Source: Massilia varians (GTDB taxonomy: Bacteria; Pseudomonadota; Gammaproteobacteria; Burkholderiales; Burkholderiaceae_D). Taken from it: a stretch of DNA of 64,000 bases. Position numbers and translations under genes: made by a program. The notes beneath the pieces are model-generated. The model saw nothing but the letters and a program-made list of their open reading frames with translations. It did not search any database and was not told the origin of the DNA. The DNA lies in the NCBI RefSeq assembly GCF_027923905.1, contig NZ_AP026966.1:3101001-3165000 (forward strand). Reading direction: 5' to 3'. This document shows positions 18,396-27,084 of this stretch, piece after piece; position 1 is the first letter of the stretch; each line of letters opens with the position of its first letter.

Positions 18396-20698
18396 CGCCT
18401 GGACCGGCCAGCGTGCTGTTCATCTGCGAGCGCCCGGTCGCCGACCCGGTGCTGGGGCGGGCCGCGGACGAGCTGGGCGCGACGGTCCTGCATGCGCGCT
18501 CATTGTCGGCGGGCATCGAGCAGGCGCGCCACCGTGATTTCGCGCTGATGCTGGTCGGCTACGCGGGCGATGCCGGCGCGCTGGCCGCCGCCATCCGCCA
18601 GGTCAGGACCACGCGCCGCTCGGTCCACACGCCGGTGGTCGCGCTGGGCGTTCCGGCCGACCCGGCGTTCCCGGCCGAAGCCCTGTACGAAGCCGGTGCG
18701 GTGGCGGTGTTGACCGAGCCGCTCTCCCCGGTAATCCTGCGCGCCAAGCTGCGCTTCTATATCGACGCCTTCCAGGCCGCCGCCGAGCGGCGCCGCGCCG
18801 AGGCGGCCCTGATCGACGCCAGCGTCCGGCTCGAATCCATCATCGCCGCCGCCGAGCTGGGGGTGTGGAACTGGGACATCGGACCCGACCGGGTCGAGGG
18901 CGACGCCCGCACGGCCGCCCTGTTCAACATCCCCGAAGCCTTGCGCGACAGTGCGCCGCTGGCGCGCTACTTCGAGGCCATCCACCCCGACGACCTGGCG
19001 CCGGTCCGGGCCTTGCTGTCGAACGCGGTGGCGCGCGACCTGCCCTACGACGCCACCTTCCGCATCCGCCGGGCCGGCGGCGGCTGGCGCTGGGTCATCG
19101 CGCGCGGCAGCGTGGTGGCGGCGGCCGACGGCAGCCCACGCATGCGCGGGGTCGTGATCGATGCCTCGCGCCAGTTCGAGGCCGAACAGCAGCTGCGCCT
19201 GAGCGAGGAACGTTACCGCACCCTGTTCGACTCGATCGACGAGGGCGTATGCGTGATCGAAATGCTGTATGACAATGCCGGGCAGCCCTGCGACTACCGC
19301 TTCCTGGAGACCAATCCGGCCTTTACCAAGCATACCGGCCTGGTCGATGCGGTCGGCCGCAGCATCCGCCAGATCGCGCCCGACCACGGGCGCCATTGGT
19401 TCGATATGTATGGAAGGGTGGCCGCGACAGGCGAGGCGGTGCGCTTCGTTAACGAAGCGCGCGAGCTGGGCCGCTGGTTCGACGTCTACGCGGCCCGCAT
19501 CGGGCCGCCCGAGCAGCACCGGATCGCGGTGGTATTGAACGACATCACCGAGCGCCGCAAGGGCGAGGATGCGCTGCGCCAGATGGCGGCCGACCTGGAA
19601 GAAGCGAACCGCATCAAGACCGAATTCCTGGCCACGCTCGCCCACGAGCTGCGCAACCCGCTCGCCCCGCTGCGTAGCGGCCTGCAGTTCATCCGGCGCG
19701 CGCCCGAGGACCCGGCGGCGGTGGCGCGCATCCACGAGATCATGGAACGCCAGCTGGGGCAGCTGGTCCACCTGGTCGACGACCTGCTCGACGTGGCGCG
19801 CATCACGCGCGGCCAGGTCGCCCTCAAGCGCGAACGCATCGACCTGGCCGGCGTGCTGTCGGCGGCGGTCGAGACCAGCATGCCGCTGATCGAGGCGGCG
19901 CGCCACCACCTGGACCTGCGCCTGCCCCAGGAAACACTGGTGGTGGAGGCCGATTCCACCCGCCTGACCCAGGTGCTGTCCAACCTGCTCAACAACGCGG
20001 CGCGCTACACGCCGCGCGGCGGCAGCATCGTGCTCGCCGCCGAACGCGACGGTGAGGAGGCGGTCATCGCCGTGTCCGACAACGGCATCGGCATCGACCC
20101 GGCGCGGCTGGAAGACGTGTTCAAGATGTTCACCCAGATCGGCGAAGGGCGCCGCCACGCGGCCGGCGGCCTCGGGATCGGCCTGTCGCTGGTGCGCAGC
20201 CTGGTCGAACTGCATGGCGGCAGCGTGCATGCGGGCAGCGCCGGCACCAATGCGGGCAGCGTGTTTACCGTGCGCCTGCCGCTGGCGGCCAGCGCGCTTC
20301 CCGGCGCGGCGCCGGCGCCGGCCGAAGGGAGTGCGGCGCCGCGCAGCGCCCGGCGCGTGCTGGTGGTGGACGACAACCGCGACGCCGCCGAGACCCTGTC
20401 GGCCGTGCTGGGCCAGCTCGGCCACCAAGCGCTGGTCGCGAACGACGGCCACCAGGCGCTGCGGATGATGGCGGGATTCGAGCCCGACGTCGTCTTCCTA
20501 GACCTCGGCATGCCCGGCATGTCGGGCTTCGAAGTGGCCGAAGCCATCCGGCGCGAGCCGCGCTACGCCGGCGTGCGCCTGGTGGCCCTGACCGGCTGGG
20601 GCGGCGAGGCCGACCGCGAGCGCAGCGCCCGCGCCGGCTTCGACCGGCACCTCACCAAGCCGGCCACCGCCGCCGCCATCGAGGACGCGCTGGCCTGA
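18392..20698 (+). CDS. hybrid sensor histidine kinase / response regulator (REC-like-PAS-PAS-HisKA-HATPase-REC)
   Basis: 768 aa, TTG start. Order: a degenerate receiver-like domain (about 5-128) that lacks the phospho-accepting Asp (the strand reads LMLVGYAG), two PAS domains (about 145-270 and 275-395), HisKA with the H-box ATLAHELRNPLAPLR near residue 413, HATPase_c with DNGIGID and GLGIGLSLV, and a C-terminal receiver (about 655-768) with intact VVDDN and VVFLDLGMPG. No membrane segment, so it is a cytosolic sensor. No separate output regulator is adjacent. The start is unusual (see the leader peptide at 18360). Confidence 0.88.
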   Translation: MTPGPASVLFICERPVADPVLGRAADELGATVLHARSLSAGIEQARHRDFALMLVGYAGDAGALAAAIRQVRTTRRSVHTPVVALGVPADPAFPAEALYEAGAVAVLTEPLSPVILRAKLRFYIDAFQAAAERRRAEAALIDASVRLESIIAAAELGVWNWDIGPDRVEGDARTAALFNIPEALRDSAPLARYFEAIHPDDLAPVRALLSNAVARDLPYDATFRIRRAGGGWRWVIARGSVVAAADGSPRMRGVVIDASRQFEAEQQLRLSEERYRTLFDSIDEGVCVIEMLYDNAGQPCDYRFLETNPAFTKHTGLVDAVGRSIRQIAPDHGRHWFDMYGRVAATGEAVRFVNEARELGRWFDVYAARIGPPEQHRIAVVLNDITERRKGEDALRQMAADLEEANRIKTEFLATLAHELRNPLAPLRSGLQFIRRAPEDPAAVARIHEIMERQLGQLVHLVDDLLDVARITRGQVALKRERIDLAGVLSAAVETSMPLIEAARHHLDLRLPQETLVVEADSTRLTQVLSNLLNNAARYTPRGGSIVLAAERDGEEAVIAVSDNGIGIDPARLEDVFKMFTQIGEGRRHAAGGLGIGLSLVRSLVELHGGSVHAGSAGTNAGSVFTVRLPLAASALPGAAPAPAEGSAAPRSARRVLVVDDNRDAAETLSAVLGQLGHQALVANDGHQALRMMAGFEPDVVFLDLGMPGMSGFEVAEAIRREPRYAGVRLVALTGWGGEADRERSARAGFDRHLTKPATAAAIEDALA

Positions 20699-20815
20699 TC
20701 CCGCCCCGCCCGCCCGCATGGCCGGGCCCGCCGAGCACGGGCCAATTGTGCGCGCCGCGGGCCTCGTGGACCGCACACTAGCCGTTTTGCCGTATGCGGT
20801 GGGATGGAGTGGCGG

Positions 20816-21910
20816 ATGGAATACCTGTTGAGTAACAACGACCTTGAAAACTGGACGGTGGCGGTCGCCGTGTTCATCGGCACGGCCACCGCGATGGTCG
20901 TCCTGCGCATGTTCTTCCTGCGCCGGCTGGGCAATATGGCGCATCGCACCGTGACGCGGGTGGACGACCTGGTGGTCAAGGTGCTGGAGCGCAGCTACCT
21001 GGTGTTCCAGCTCGCCATCGCCGCCTATCTCGCCAGCATTTTCCTGGTGATGCCGGAAACCTGGCGCCTGGTGGTGTCGCGGATGGCGGTGGGCTCGCTG
21101 ATCCTGCAACTGGGCATCTGGGGCGATACGGCGCTGCGCGGCTGGCGCAGCCAGCTGCTCGCCACCCCGGGCGATGGCGCGCGCAAGGCCTCGAGCACCA
21201 TCCTGTTCTTCATGATGCGCCTGGTGGTCTGGACCGTGGCCTTCCTGATGACCCTGGATAACTTCGGCTTCAACATCACCACCCTGGTGGCCAGTCTCGG
21301 GATCGGCGGCATCGCCGTGGCCCTGGCGACCCAGAACATCCTCGGCGACCTGTTCGCCTCGCTGTCGATCATGCTCGACAAGCCCTTCGAGGTGGGAGAC
21401 TTCATCATCGTCGGGGACGCCCTCGGCGCGGTCGAATACATCGGCCTGAAGACCACGCGCCTGCGCGGCCTCGGCGGCGAGCAGATCGTGTTCTCGAACG
21501 GCGAGCTGCTCAGGAGCCGGATCCACAACCACAAGCGCATGGCCTCGCGCCGCGTCGCCTTCGTCCTGCGGGTCGCGTACGGCACCAGCGAAGCCCAGGT
21601 GACCGCGATCCCGGCCATGATCCGCGCGATCGTCGCGGCGCGCGCCGATGCCAGGTTCGAGCGCGCCCACTTCTTCCGCTACGGCGACTGGTCGCTCGAC
21701 TACGAGGTGGTGTACCACTTCGAGAGCCCGGACTACATCCTGCACATGGACGCGCAGGAGCAGATCCTGCTGGAGATCTACCGGGCCTTCCAGCGTGAAG
21801 GCATCCAGTTCGCGCACCCGCTGTCGGTGGTGCGGGTGGCCGGCGCCCACGATCCGGCCGGCGGGTGGCCGCCGGCCGCGTTGCCTCCCGGCGACGCCCT
21901 GCGCCACTAG
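20816..21910 (+). CDS. MscS-type mechanosensitive channel (1)
   Basis: 364 aa from ATG 20816 (GGAG six bases upstream; ATG 20804 in frame is an alternative). Four predicted membrane helices fall in residues 10-165. The pore-lining helix and beta-domain signature follows: SLGIGGIAVALATQNILGD, then DKPFEVGDFI and GLKTTRLRGLGGEQIVFSN, typical of MscS/YnaI-like channels that release solutes on osmotic downshock. It resembles the second MscS gene at 30125 across this core. It stands alone, downstream of the hybrid kinase. Confidence 0.9.
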   Translation: MEYLLSNNDLENWTVAVAVFIGTATAMVVLRMFFLRRLGNMAHRTVTRVDDLVVKVLERSYLVFQLAIAAYLASIFLVMPETWRLVVSRMAVGSLILQLGIWGDTALRGWRSQLLATPGDGARKASSTILFFMMRLVVWTVAFLMTLDNFGFNITTLVASLGIGGIAVALATQNILGDLFASLSIMLDKPFEVGDFIIVGDALGAVEYIGLKTTRLRGLGGEQIVFSNGELLRSRIHNHKRMASRRVAFVLRVAYGTSEAQVTAIPAMIRAIVAARADARFERAHFFRYGDWSLDYEVVYHFESPDYILHMDAQEQILLEIYRAFQREGIQFAHPLSVVRVAGAHDPAGGWPPAALPPGDALRH

Positions 21911-22087
21911 CACGCGGCGGTATGCGCCGGAGCGGTCCTACAGCACCGAGCCGGACAGTCCTATTCCGCTGCCGAGGCCGGCGGCCTAAGATGGACTCAC
22001 CTCTTCCGGAACTGGCACGCCGCAGGACGCGGCGGCAATAGCCGGAAGAGACTTTCAGCAACCCTGTCATCGATAAAGGAGAACATC

Positions 22088-22471
22088 ATGGCATCGAACA
22101 ACCAGGGCAACAGCAAGCGCGGCTTCGCCTCGATGGACCAGCAGCAGCAGCGTGAGATCGCCTCTCAGGGCGGCCGCGCATCCGGCGGCGGCAACCGGGG
22201 CAATGCACAGAGCGGCCGCGGCGGTAACTCGCAAAGCGGCGGCGGCGGCAATGGCGGCGGCGGCCGCGGTTTCGCCTCGATGGATCCGCAGCGCCAGCGC
22301 GAAATCGCTTCGCAGGGCGGACGTGCGGCCCACGCTTCGGGCAACGCCCACGAGTTCACCTCGGAAGAGGCGCGCGAGGCCGGCCGCATGAGCCACAAGA
22401 ACGACGGCAACCAGCAGAGCGGCAACCGCGGTAATTCGCAAAGCGGCGGTGGCCGCGGCGGCAACCGCTAA
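22088..22471 (+). CDS. KGG-motif general stress protein (YciG/con-10-like) with a duplicated motif
   Basis: 127 aa, ATG with AAAGGAG upstream. The KGG-type unit RGFASMDxQxQREIASQGGRA occurs twice (about residues 11-31 and 60-80), separated and followed by Gly/Ser/Asn/Gln-rich repeats (GNSQSGGGG). The second unit continues with SGNAHEFTSEEAREAG as in YciG-like proteins. These small hydrophilic proteins are induced in stationary phase and by desiccation or osmotic stress. A strong terminator follows at 22506. Confidence 0.88.
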   Translation: MASNNQGNSKRGFASMDQQQQREIASQGGRASGGGNRGNAQSGRGGNSQSGGGGNGGGGRGFASMDPQRQREIASQGGRAAHASGNAHEFTSEEAREAGRMSHKNDGNQQSGNRGNSQSGGGRGGNR

Positions 22472-22505
22472 ACGCGGCGCCTGATCTCCCCATAAGGCCG
22501 AAAGC

Positions 22506-22537
22506 GGCGCGGCGTCTCCGGACACCGCGCCTTTTTT
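22506..22537 (+). terminator. rho-independent terminator after the KGG stress gene
   Basis: GGCGCGG pairs with CCGCGCC across a 12-base loop and is followed by six T. It lies 35 bp past the stop and fills part of the 305-bp gap up to 22777; the rest of the gap holds only the convergent terminator at 22684. Confidence 0.88.
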
Positions 22538-22683
22538 GTGCCCAACGCCTGCACGGTGATCGCCAACGGCTCCGCTTACTGGCGCGATGATCTCGCTGCA
22601 AACGATCGCCGCGTGGGCGGCCCAACCGGTATCGAGCAGCATATTGTCCGGTGGAGCCGCCCACCCTACAAAACCGGCCACGC

Positions 22684-22725
22684 AAAAAAACACGGCGGCG
22701 GAACCCGCAAGGGTCCGCCGCCGTG
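22684..22725 (-). terminator. rho-independent terminator after the glycosyltransferase gene
   Basis: A 12-bp perfect stem (CACGGCGGCGGA and its complement) followed on the minus strand by seven T, about 50 bp past the glycosyltransferase stop. Confidence 0.9.
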
Positions 22726-22776
22726 CCGTCGCCAGCCAGCGCCGCCGGGTTCCCGGTGCGCTGGCCGCTTACCCTG

Positions 22777-23964
22777 TCATGCGGACTTCGCCACCGGCAC
22801 CTTAACGGCTTTCACCGGCAGGACGTCGACCTTGGCCGCATCCTGGTTGGCCGGCAGGCGCGCGTGGCGGCCCGGGACGGCGCTGTCGATCAGCTCGTGC
22901 ATGCGCGACGCGGTCAGGTCCCAGGACGTGTTCGCCACCACTTCGCGCATGCGCTTGGCCATCGCCTGGCGCTCGGCTTCGCCCAGGGCCAGCTGGCGTT
23001 CGCAGGCGGCGATGAACTCTTCCGGCGTGGCGGCGACCGCCACTACGTCGCCGTACGGCACCTTGACGTCGGTGATCGGGGTCGACACCGCCGGCAACTC
23101 GGCGGCCATGTACTCGAGCACCTTGGTCGGCGAGATGAACTTGGTCGAATCGTTCATCGCGAAGGGCAGCAGGCACACGTCCCAGCCGGCCAGGAACTTC
23201 GGCAGCTGGTCGTAGCTGCGCTGGCCCATGTAGTGCACATTGGGCTGCTTCGGCAGCGTGGCCGGATCGATCTTGACGACCGGGCCCACCATCACGATCT
23301 GCCACTCCGGATGGGCGTCGGCCATCTTCGACACCAGATCAACGTCGAGACGCTCGTCGATCACGCCATAGAAACCCAGGCGCGGGTGCGGAATGTGGGC
23401 CTGGTCGGGATGCGAGATCGCGCGGTCCTGGGCCTGGCGGAAGTGCTTGGCGTCGACGCTGCTCGAGAAGCAGTGCGCGTTCGCGTGACGGTCGCGCTTG
23501 GACTGGTACAGGCTGGGGCCGCCGGTGAAGACGACGTCGGCCATGTTCAGCAACGCGCTTTCGCGCTGCAGCAGCTGTTTCGGCGCGTTCTTGAACATTG
23601 CCAGCTCGTCCATGCAATCGTAGACGATCTTGGACGGGTTCAGGCCCTGCAGCAGGGGCAGCGCCATCGGGGTGTAGAACCAGACTACCGGCTGCTCGCC
23701 GCTCGGCACGAGGTCGGCCAGCAGGGTCTGCAGGGTCGGGAGCTGGTCATCGTGGAAGCCAGGTGCAGGGATGGCGGTATGCGGCTGGCACACCGTGATG
23801 TTCGGCGCAACGGCCGTCTTCTTCAGGTATGCCTGTCCTTCGCTATACACCGGTTCCTCGACAAACAGGATATCGTAGTGTTCCGCCAGACGGGTCATCA
23901 GGTGCTGGGGGCGCTGGAACACGAAATCCCAGCGCAGATGGCAAAACACGATCAAGGTCGGCAT
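22777..23964 (-). CDS. glycosyltransferase family 1-type (GT4/GT-B fold)
   Basis: 395 aa from ATG 23964 (AGGA seven bases upstream; ATG 23970 sits on the SD itself). The N-terminus LIVFCHLRWDFVFQRPQHLM is typical of GT-B transferases found with galactofuranose or exopolysaccharide genes. IVYDCMDELAMF and the C-terminal DVCLLPFAMN...SPTKVLEYMA form the nucleotide-sugar site. Soluble or peripheral. It stands alone between terminators, so its acceptor is unknown. Upstream on the minus strand is an AT-rich promoter region. Confidence 0.85.
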   Translation of the reverse strand: MPTLIVFCHLRWDFVFQRPQHLMTRLAEHYDILFVEEPVYSEGQAYLKKTAVAPNITVCQPHTAIPAPGFHDDQLPTLQTLLADLVPSGEQPVVWFYTPMALPLLQGLNPSKIVYDCMDELAMFKNAPKQLLQRESALLNMADVVFTGGPSLYQSKRDRHANAHCFSSSVDAKHFRQAQDRAISHPDQAHIPHPRLGFYGVIDERLDVDLVSKMADAHPEWQIVMVGPVVKIDPATLPKQPNVHYMGQRSYDQLPKFLAGWDVCLLPFAMNDSTKFISPTKVLEYMAAELPAVSTPITDVKVPYGDVVAVAATPEEFIAACERQLALGEAERQAMAKRMREVVANTSWDLTASRMHELIDSAVPGRHARLPANQDAAKVDVLPVKAVKVPVAKSA

Positions 23965-24178
23965 CTTCATTTCCTTTCGCCTTCGTGGCGCTATTTTGTT
24001 GGCAAAGCCTGGCGTTTTCTCTCTGTGGCCAGTTCCCGGCGGCGGCCATTTGCGGGTCAGTCGCACACCGGACCCGCTAATCGTAACATGCAAAATTGCC
24101 ATTATTTTCATTTATGCAATGCAATATTGCTAACGAGAAATCGTGCAACCAGATGTTACAAGGCCCTCTCATAGGAGA

Positions 24179-24214
24179 GAGCCTCCGGATGAGCGCACTC
24201 ATGTAGGGAGGCTC
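24179..24214. repeat. inverted repeat / hairpin in the gap 23964-24291
   Basis: GAGCCTCC (24179-24186) pairs with GGAGGCTC (24207-24214), and an inner ATGAG/CTCAT stem (24189-24202) nests within. It lies downstream of the DUF2863 gene on the minus strand but has no T-run. The rest of this 326-bp gap is AT-rich promoter-like sequence next to the glycosyltransferase, including the palindrome GCAATATTGC at 24121. Confidence 0.5.
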
Positions 24215-24290
24215 CTACAGCCATACAAGAAAATCCACTACGAAAAGTCATCGTCGTCTTTACCGTGCGCTAGCGTCGGCAGCGCTGCCA

Positions 24291-25511
24291 TCAACCCGGC
24301 TGGTAGGGTTCCGCACCTTCGGCATGCCCGTCTTCACTGAACCCGGTAGCCACCGATACGCCCTCCAGGCCCAGCGACAGCAGCGCATCGCACAGGTTGT
24401 CGATCTCGGCGCCGAGGTCGGCGGCCAGGTCGACCGGCGTCTCGACGCTGCCCCAGGGCGTGCCGCCGTCGAGCGCGTACAGGTTGATGCGCAGGACAAT
24501 ATGCTCGCCCGCGTCGAGGGGCGCGACGGCCGCATGGACCTGATCGGGCTCCAGGTCCTTGGCAGCCAGCGTGCGCGCGATCTCGGACAGGATGCCGAGG
24601 GTGGTCAGCTCGCTCACGCCCTGCTCCTTGGCGCCGTAGAACAGGTCCTGGTAGAGGAAATCGACATGGATGTCCTCGGGCGTGCGCCCGAGCAGGCGCC
24701 GCACCAGCGGCGCGGCCCCGGCGGTCCAGGCGCGGAAGCGCTCTTCGCGCGCCGCATACCAGGCATCGGCGCCCGTCTCGTCCTTTGGCACCGCATAGAA
24801 CGGGTCATCCAGGCGCTTGAGCGAAAAGCCCAGCAGGAAGCGCAGCTCGAGCGCCGATTCGTCGGGCGCGAAGCGCTCGCCGGTCCAGCCGCGGATGCTG
24901 GCTTCGATGGCCGGCGCCGGCTGCAGCTTCTTTTCCAGCAGGGTGCCGGCAGCCTCGCGCAGCATCTCCTGCAGGGTCGAATAGGTGACGTGGTCGATCT
25001 CGGCCAGGTCGTAGGCGTGCTGCACCAGCACCAGCTTGCCGCCGGCGCTCTCCAGGCCGGCAGGATGGAAGCTGTTGGCCAGCGTCTCGAACGCTTCCTC
25101 GTCCTGGAAGGTCTCGGCGGCCTGCAGGCCGCCTTGCGTGCGCACGAACAGCGGGATCAGGAAGGCGTCGATCTCGTACTCGACGCCCTTGCCCTGGCCG
25201 TCCTCGCGGCGCAGGCGCAGGTTGGCGGCTTCCTCCTCGATGCGGCCGCGCAGCAGGCGGCAAGCCTCGGGGTCGGTATAGCGCGCCACCTCGATCGCTT
25301 CGTACAGGGCCTCGTCGCGCTTCTTGCGCAGCAGCTTGCGCACCGCTACCAGGAGTTCCTCCTCGCGTTCGTCGGCACTGCCGAAACCGGGCGCCTCCTC
25401 CCTTTCGGCGATCGCCAGGGCCAGGTCGGCCAGTTCCTGCGCCAGCGAGGCCTTGTCGGGCTCGCGCGGATTGTTGGAGGTACGGGGCAGCGGACGCTTA
25501 TTCTTGGGCAT
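24291..25511 (-). CDS. DUF2863 family protein
   Basis: 406 aa from the ATG at 25511 (MPKNKRPLPRTSNN). It resembles the DUF2863 family of beta-proteobacterial proteins of about 400 residues with no known function. The sequence is helical and acidic (AQELADLALAIAEREE; REEELLVAVRKLLRKKRDEAL), with no signal or membrane segment. It is divergent from the purine permease gene. Confidence 0.75.
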   Translation of the reverse strand: MPKNKRPLPRTSNNPREPDKASLAQELADLALAIAEREEAPGFGSADEREEELLVAVRKLLRKKRDEALYEAIEVARYTDPEACRLLRGRIEEEAANLRLRREDGQGKGVEYEIDAFLIPLFVRTQGGLQAAETFQDEEAFETLANSFHPAGLESAGGKLVLVQHAYDLAEIDHVTYSTLQEMLREAAGTLLEKKLQPAPAIEASIRGWTGERFAPDESALELRFLLGFSLKRLDDPFYAVPKDETGADAWYAAREERFRAWTAGAAPLVRRLLGRTPEDIHVDFLYQDLFYGAKEQGVSELTTLGILSEIARTLAAKDLEPDQVHAAVAPLDAGEHIVLRINLYALDGGTPWGSVETPVDLAADLGAEIDNLCDALLSLGLEGVSVATGFSEDGHAEGAEPYQPG

Positions 25512-25681
25512 GGCATGGCTTGGTGATGATTGGAAGCGCCATGTTAGCGCATCGGCACCGATGCAAGGGGCCGCGCTGCATGCAGGAGCCCCCAATGAGC
25601 AGCCGATGCGCAGCCAATACTCGCTCGGCAGTACCATGGAGTGTTATGCTTCAGCCAAAACACGCCTGGAGTCCAATAATA

Positions 25682-26974
25682 ATGCTCGACCGATTCTTCA
25701 AACTCACCCAAAGCGGCACCACCGTCCGCACCGAACTGCTTGCCGGCCTCACGACTTTCCTGACGATGGTGTACATCATCTTCGTCAATCCCTCGATCCT
25801 GGGCGACGCCGGCATGCCGAAGGAATCGGTGTTCGTGGCCACCTGCCTGGTGGCGGCGCTCGGCACCGCGGTGATGGGCCTGTATGCGAACTACCCGATC
25901 GCGATGGCCCCAGGGATGGGCCTGAACGCCTATTTCGCCTACGCCGTGGTGCTGGGCATGGGCATTCCGTGGCCGGCGGCGCTGGGCGCGGTGTTCATGT
26001 CCGGCTGCCTGTTCATCCTGGTCTCCCTGCTCGGCCTGCGCGGCATGATCGTCAACGGCATCCCGAAGTCGATGCGCGTGGCGATCACGGTCGGCCTGGG
26101 CATGTTCCTGGCGCTGATCGCGCTGAAGAACGCCGGCATCGTGGTGGCCAGCCCGGCGACCCTGGTCAAGGCCGGCGACCTGCACAAGCCCGAAGCGATC
26201 ATGGCCATCGTCGGCTTCTTCGCCATCGTCGCCCTCGACCGCCTGCGCGTGAAGGGCGCGATCCTGATCGGCATCGTGCTGGTGACGGTGCTGTCCTTCT
26301 TCTTCGGCGGGAACACCTATAACGGCATCTTCTCGGCCCCGCCTTCGATCGAGCCGACCCTGTTCAAGCTCGACATCATGGGCGCCCTGTCGGTCGGCAT
26401 CATGAACGTGGTGCTGGTGTTCTTCCTGGTCGAGCTGTTCGACGCCACCGGCACCCTGATGGGGGTGGCGCGCCGCGCCGGCCTGCTGGTCGAGGGCAAG
26501 ATGGACCGCCTCAACAAGGCCCTGCTGGCCGACAGCGGCGCGATCGTGGCCGGCAGTGTGCTGGGCACCTCGAGCACCACCGCCTACCTCGAAAGCGCCT
26601 CGGGCGTGCAGGCCGGCGGACGCACCGGTCTCACCGCCCTCACGGTGGCGGTGCTGTTCCTGGCCTGCCTGTTCATCGCGCCGCTGGCCGGCGTGGTCCC
26701 GGCCTACGCCACCGCGCCGGCCCTGCTGTTCGTCGCCTGCCTGATGCTGTCCGACCTGGGCGAGGTCGAATGGGGCGATTCCACCGAGAGCATCCCGGCC
26801 GCGGTCACCGCGCTGGTCATGCCCTTCACCTTCTCGATCGCGGAAGGCATCGCCTTCGGCTTCATCAGCTACGCGGTGCTCAAGCTGCTGACCGGCCGGG
26901 CACGCGAGGTGGCGCCGGTGGTGTGGGTGATCGCCGCCCTGTTCACCTTCAAGATCGTGGTGATCGGCACCTGA
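25682..26974 (+). CDS. NCS2 family purine permease (AzgA/GhxP-like)
   Basis: 430 aa, about 12 membrane helices. Start MLDRFFKLTQSGTTVRTELLAGLTTFLTMVY is typical of the AzgA subgroup, and MAPGMGLNAYFAYAVV and GSVLGTSSTTAYLESASG are its signature segments. Members import adenine, guanine or hypoxanthine with protons. The ATG at 25682 fits the family N-terminus. It stands alone, divergent from the DUF2863 gene. Confidence 0.92.
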   Translation: MLDRFFKLTQSGTTVRTELLAGLTTFLTMVYIIFVNPSILGDAGMPKESVFVATCLVAALGTAVMGLYANYPIAMAPGMGLNAYFAYAVVLGMGIPWPAALGAVFMSGCLFILVSLLGLRGMIVNGIPKSMRVAITVGLGMFLALIALKNAGIVVASPATLVKAGDLHKPEAIMAIVGFFAIVALDRLRVKGAILIGIVLVTVLSFFFGGNTYNGIFSAPPSIEPTLFKLDIMGALSVGIMNVVLVFFLVELFDATGTLMGVARRAGLLVEGKMDRLNKALLADSGAIVAGSVLGTSSTTAYLESASGVQAGGRTGLTALTVAVLFLACLFIAPLAGVVPAYATAPALLFVACLMLSDLGEVEWGDSTESIPAAVTALVMPFTFSIAEGIAFGFISYAVLKLLTGRAREVAPVVWVIAALFTFKIVVIGT

Positions 26975-27017
26975 TGCCAGACAGGCAGGCCGCCCAAGTA
27001 AACCGTGGCGAACGTGT

Positions 27018-27047
27018 CCCAAAGCATCGTTTTTCGCGTGCTTTGGG
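27018..27047. repeat. perfect 9-bp inverted repeat upstream of the DUF481 gene
   Basis: CCCAAAGCA (27018-27026) and TGCTTTGGG (27039-27047) are separated by 12 bases. It starts 44 bp after the permease stop and ends just before TACAAT (27049-27054), a possible -10 for the DUF481 gene. It could be an operator or, with its T-rich loop, a weak terminator. Confidence 0.55.
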
Positions 27048-27084
27048 ATACAATGTCGCGCATCTTGCTGGCAATACGGTGCTT

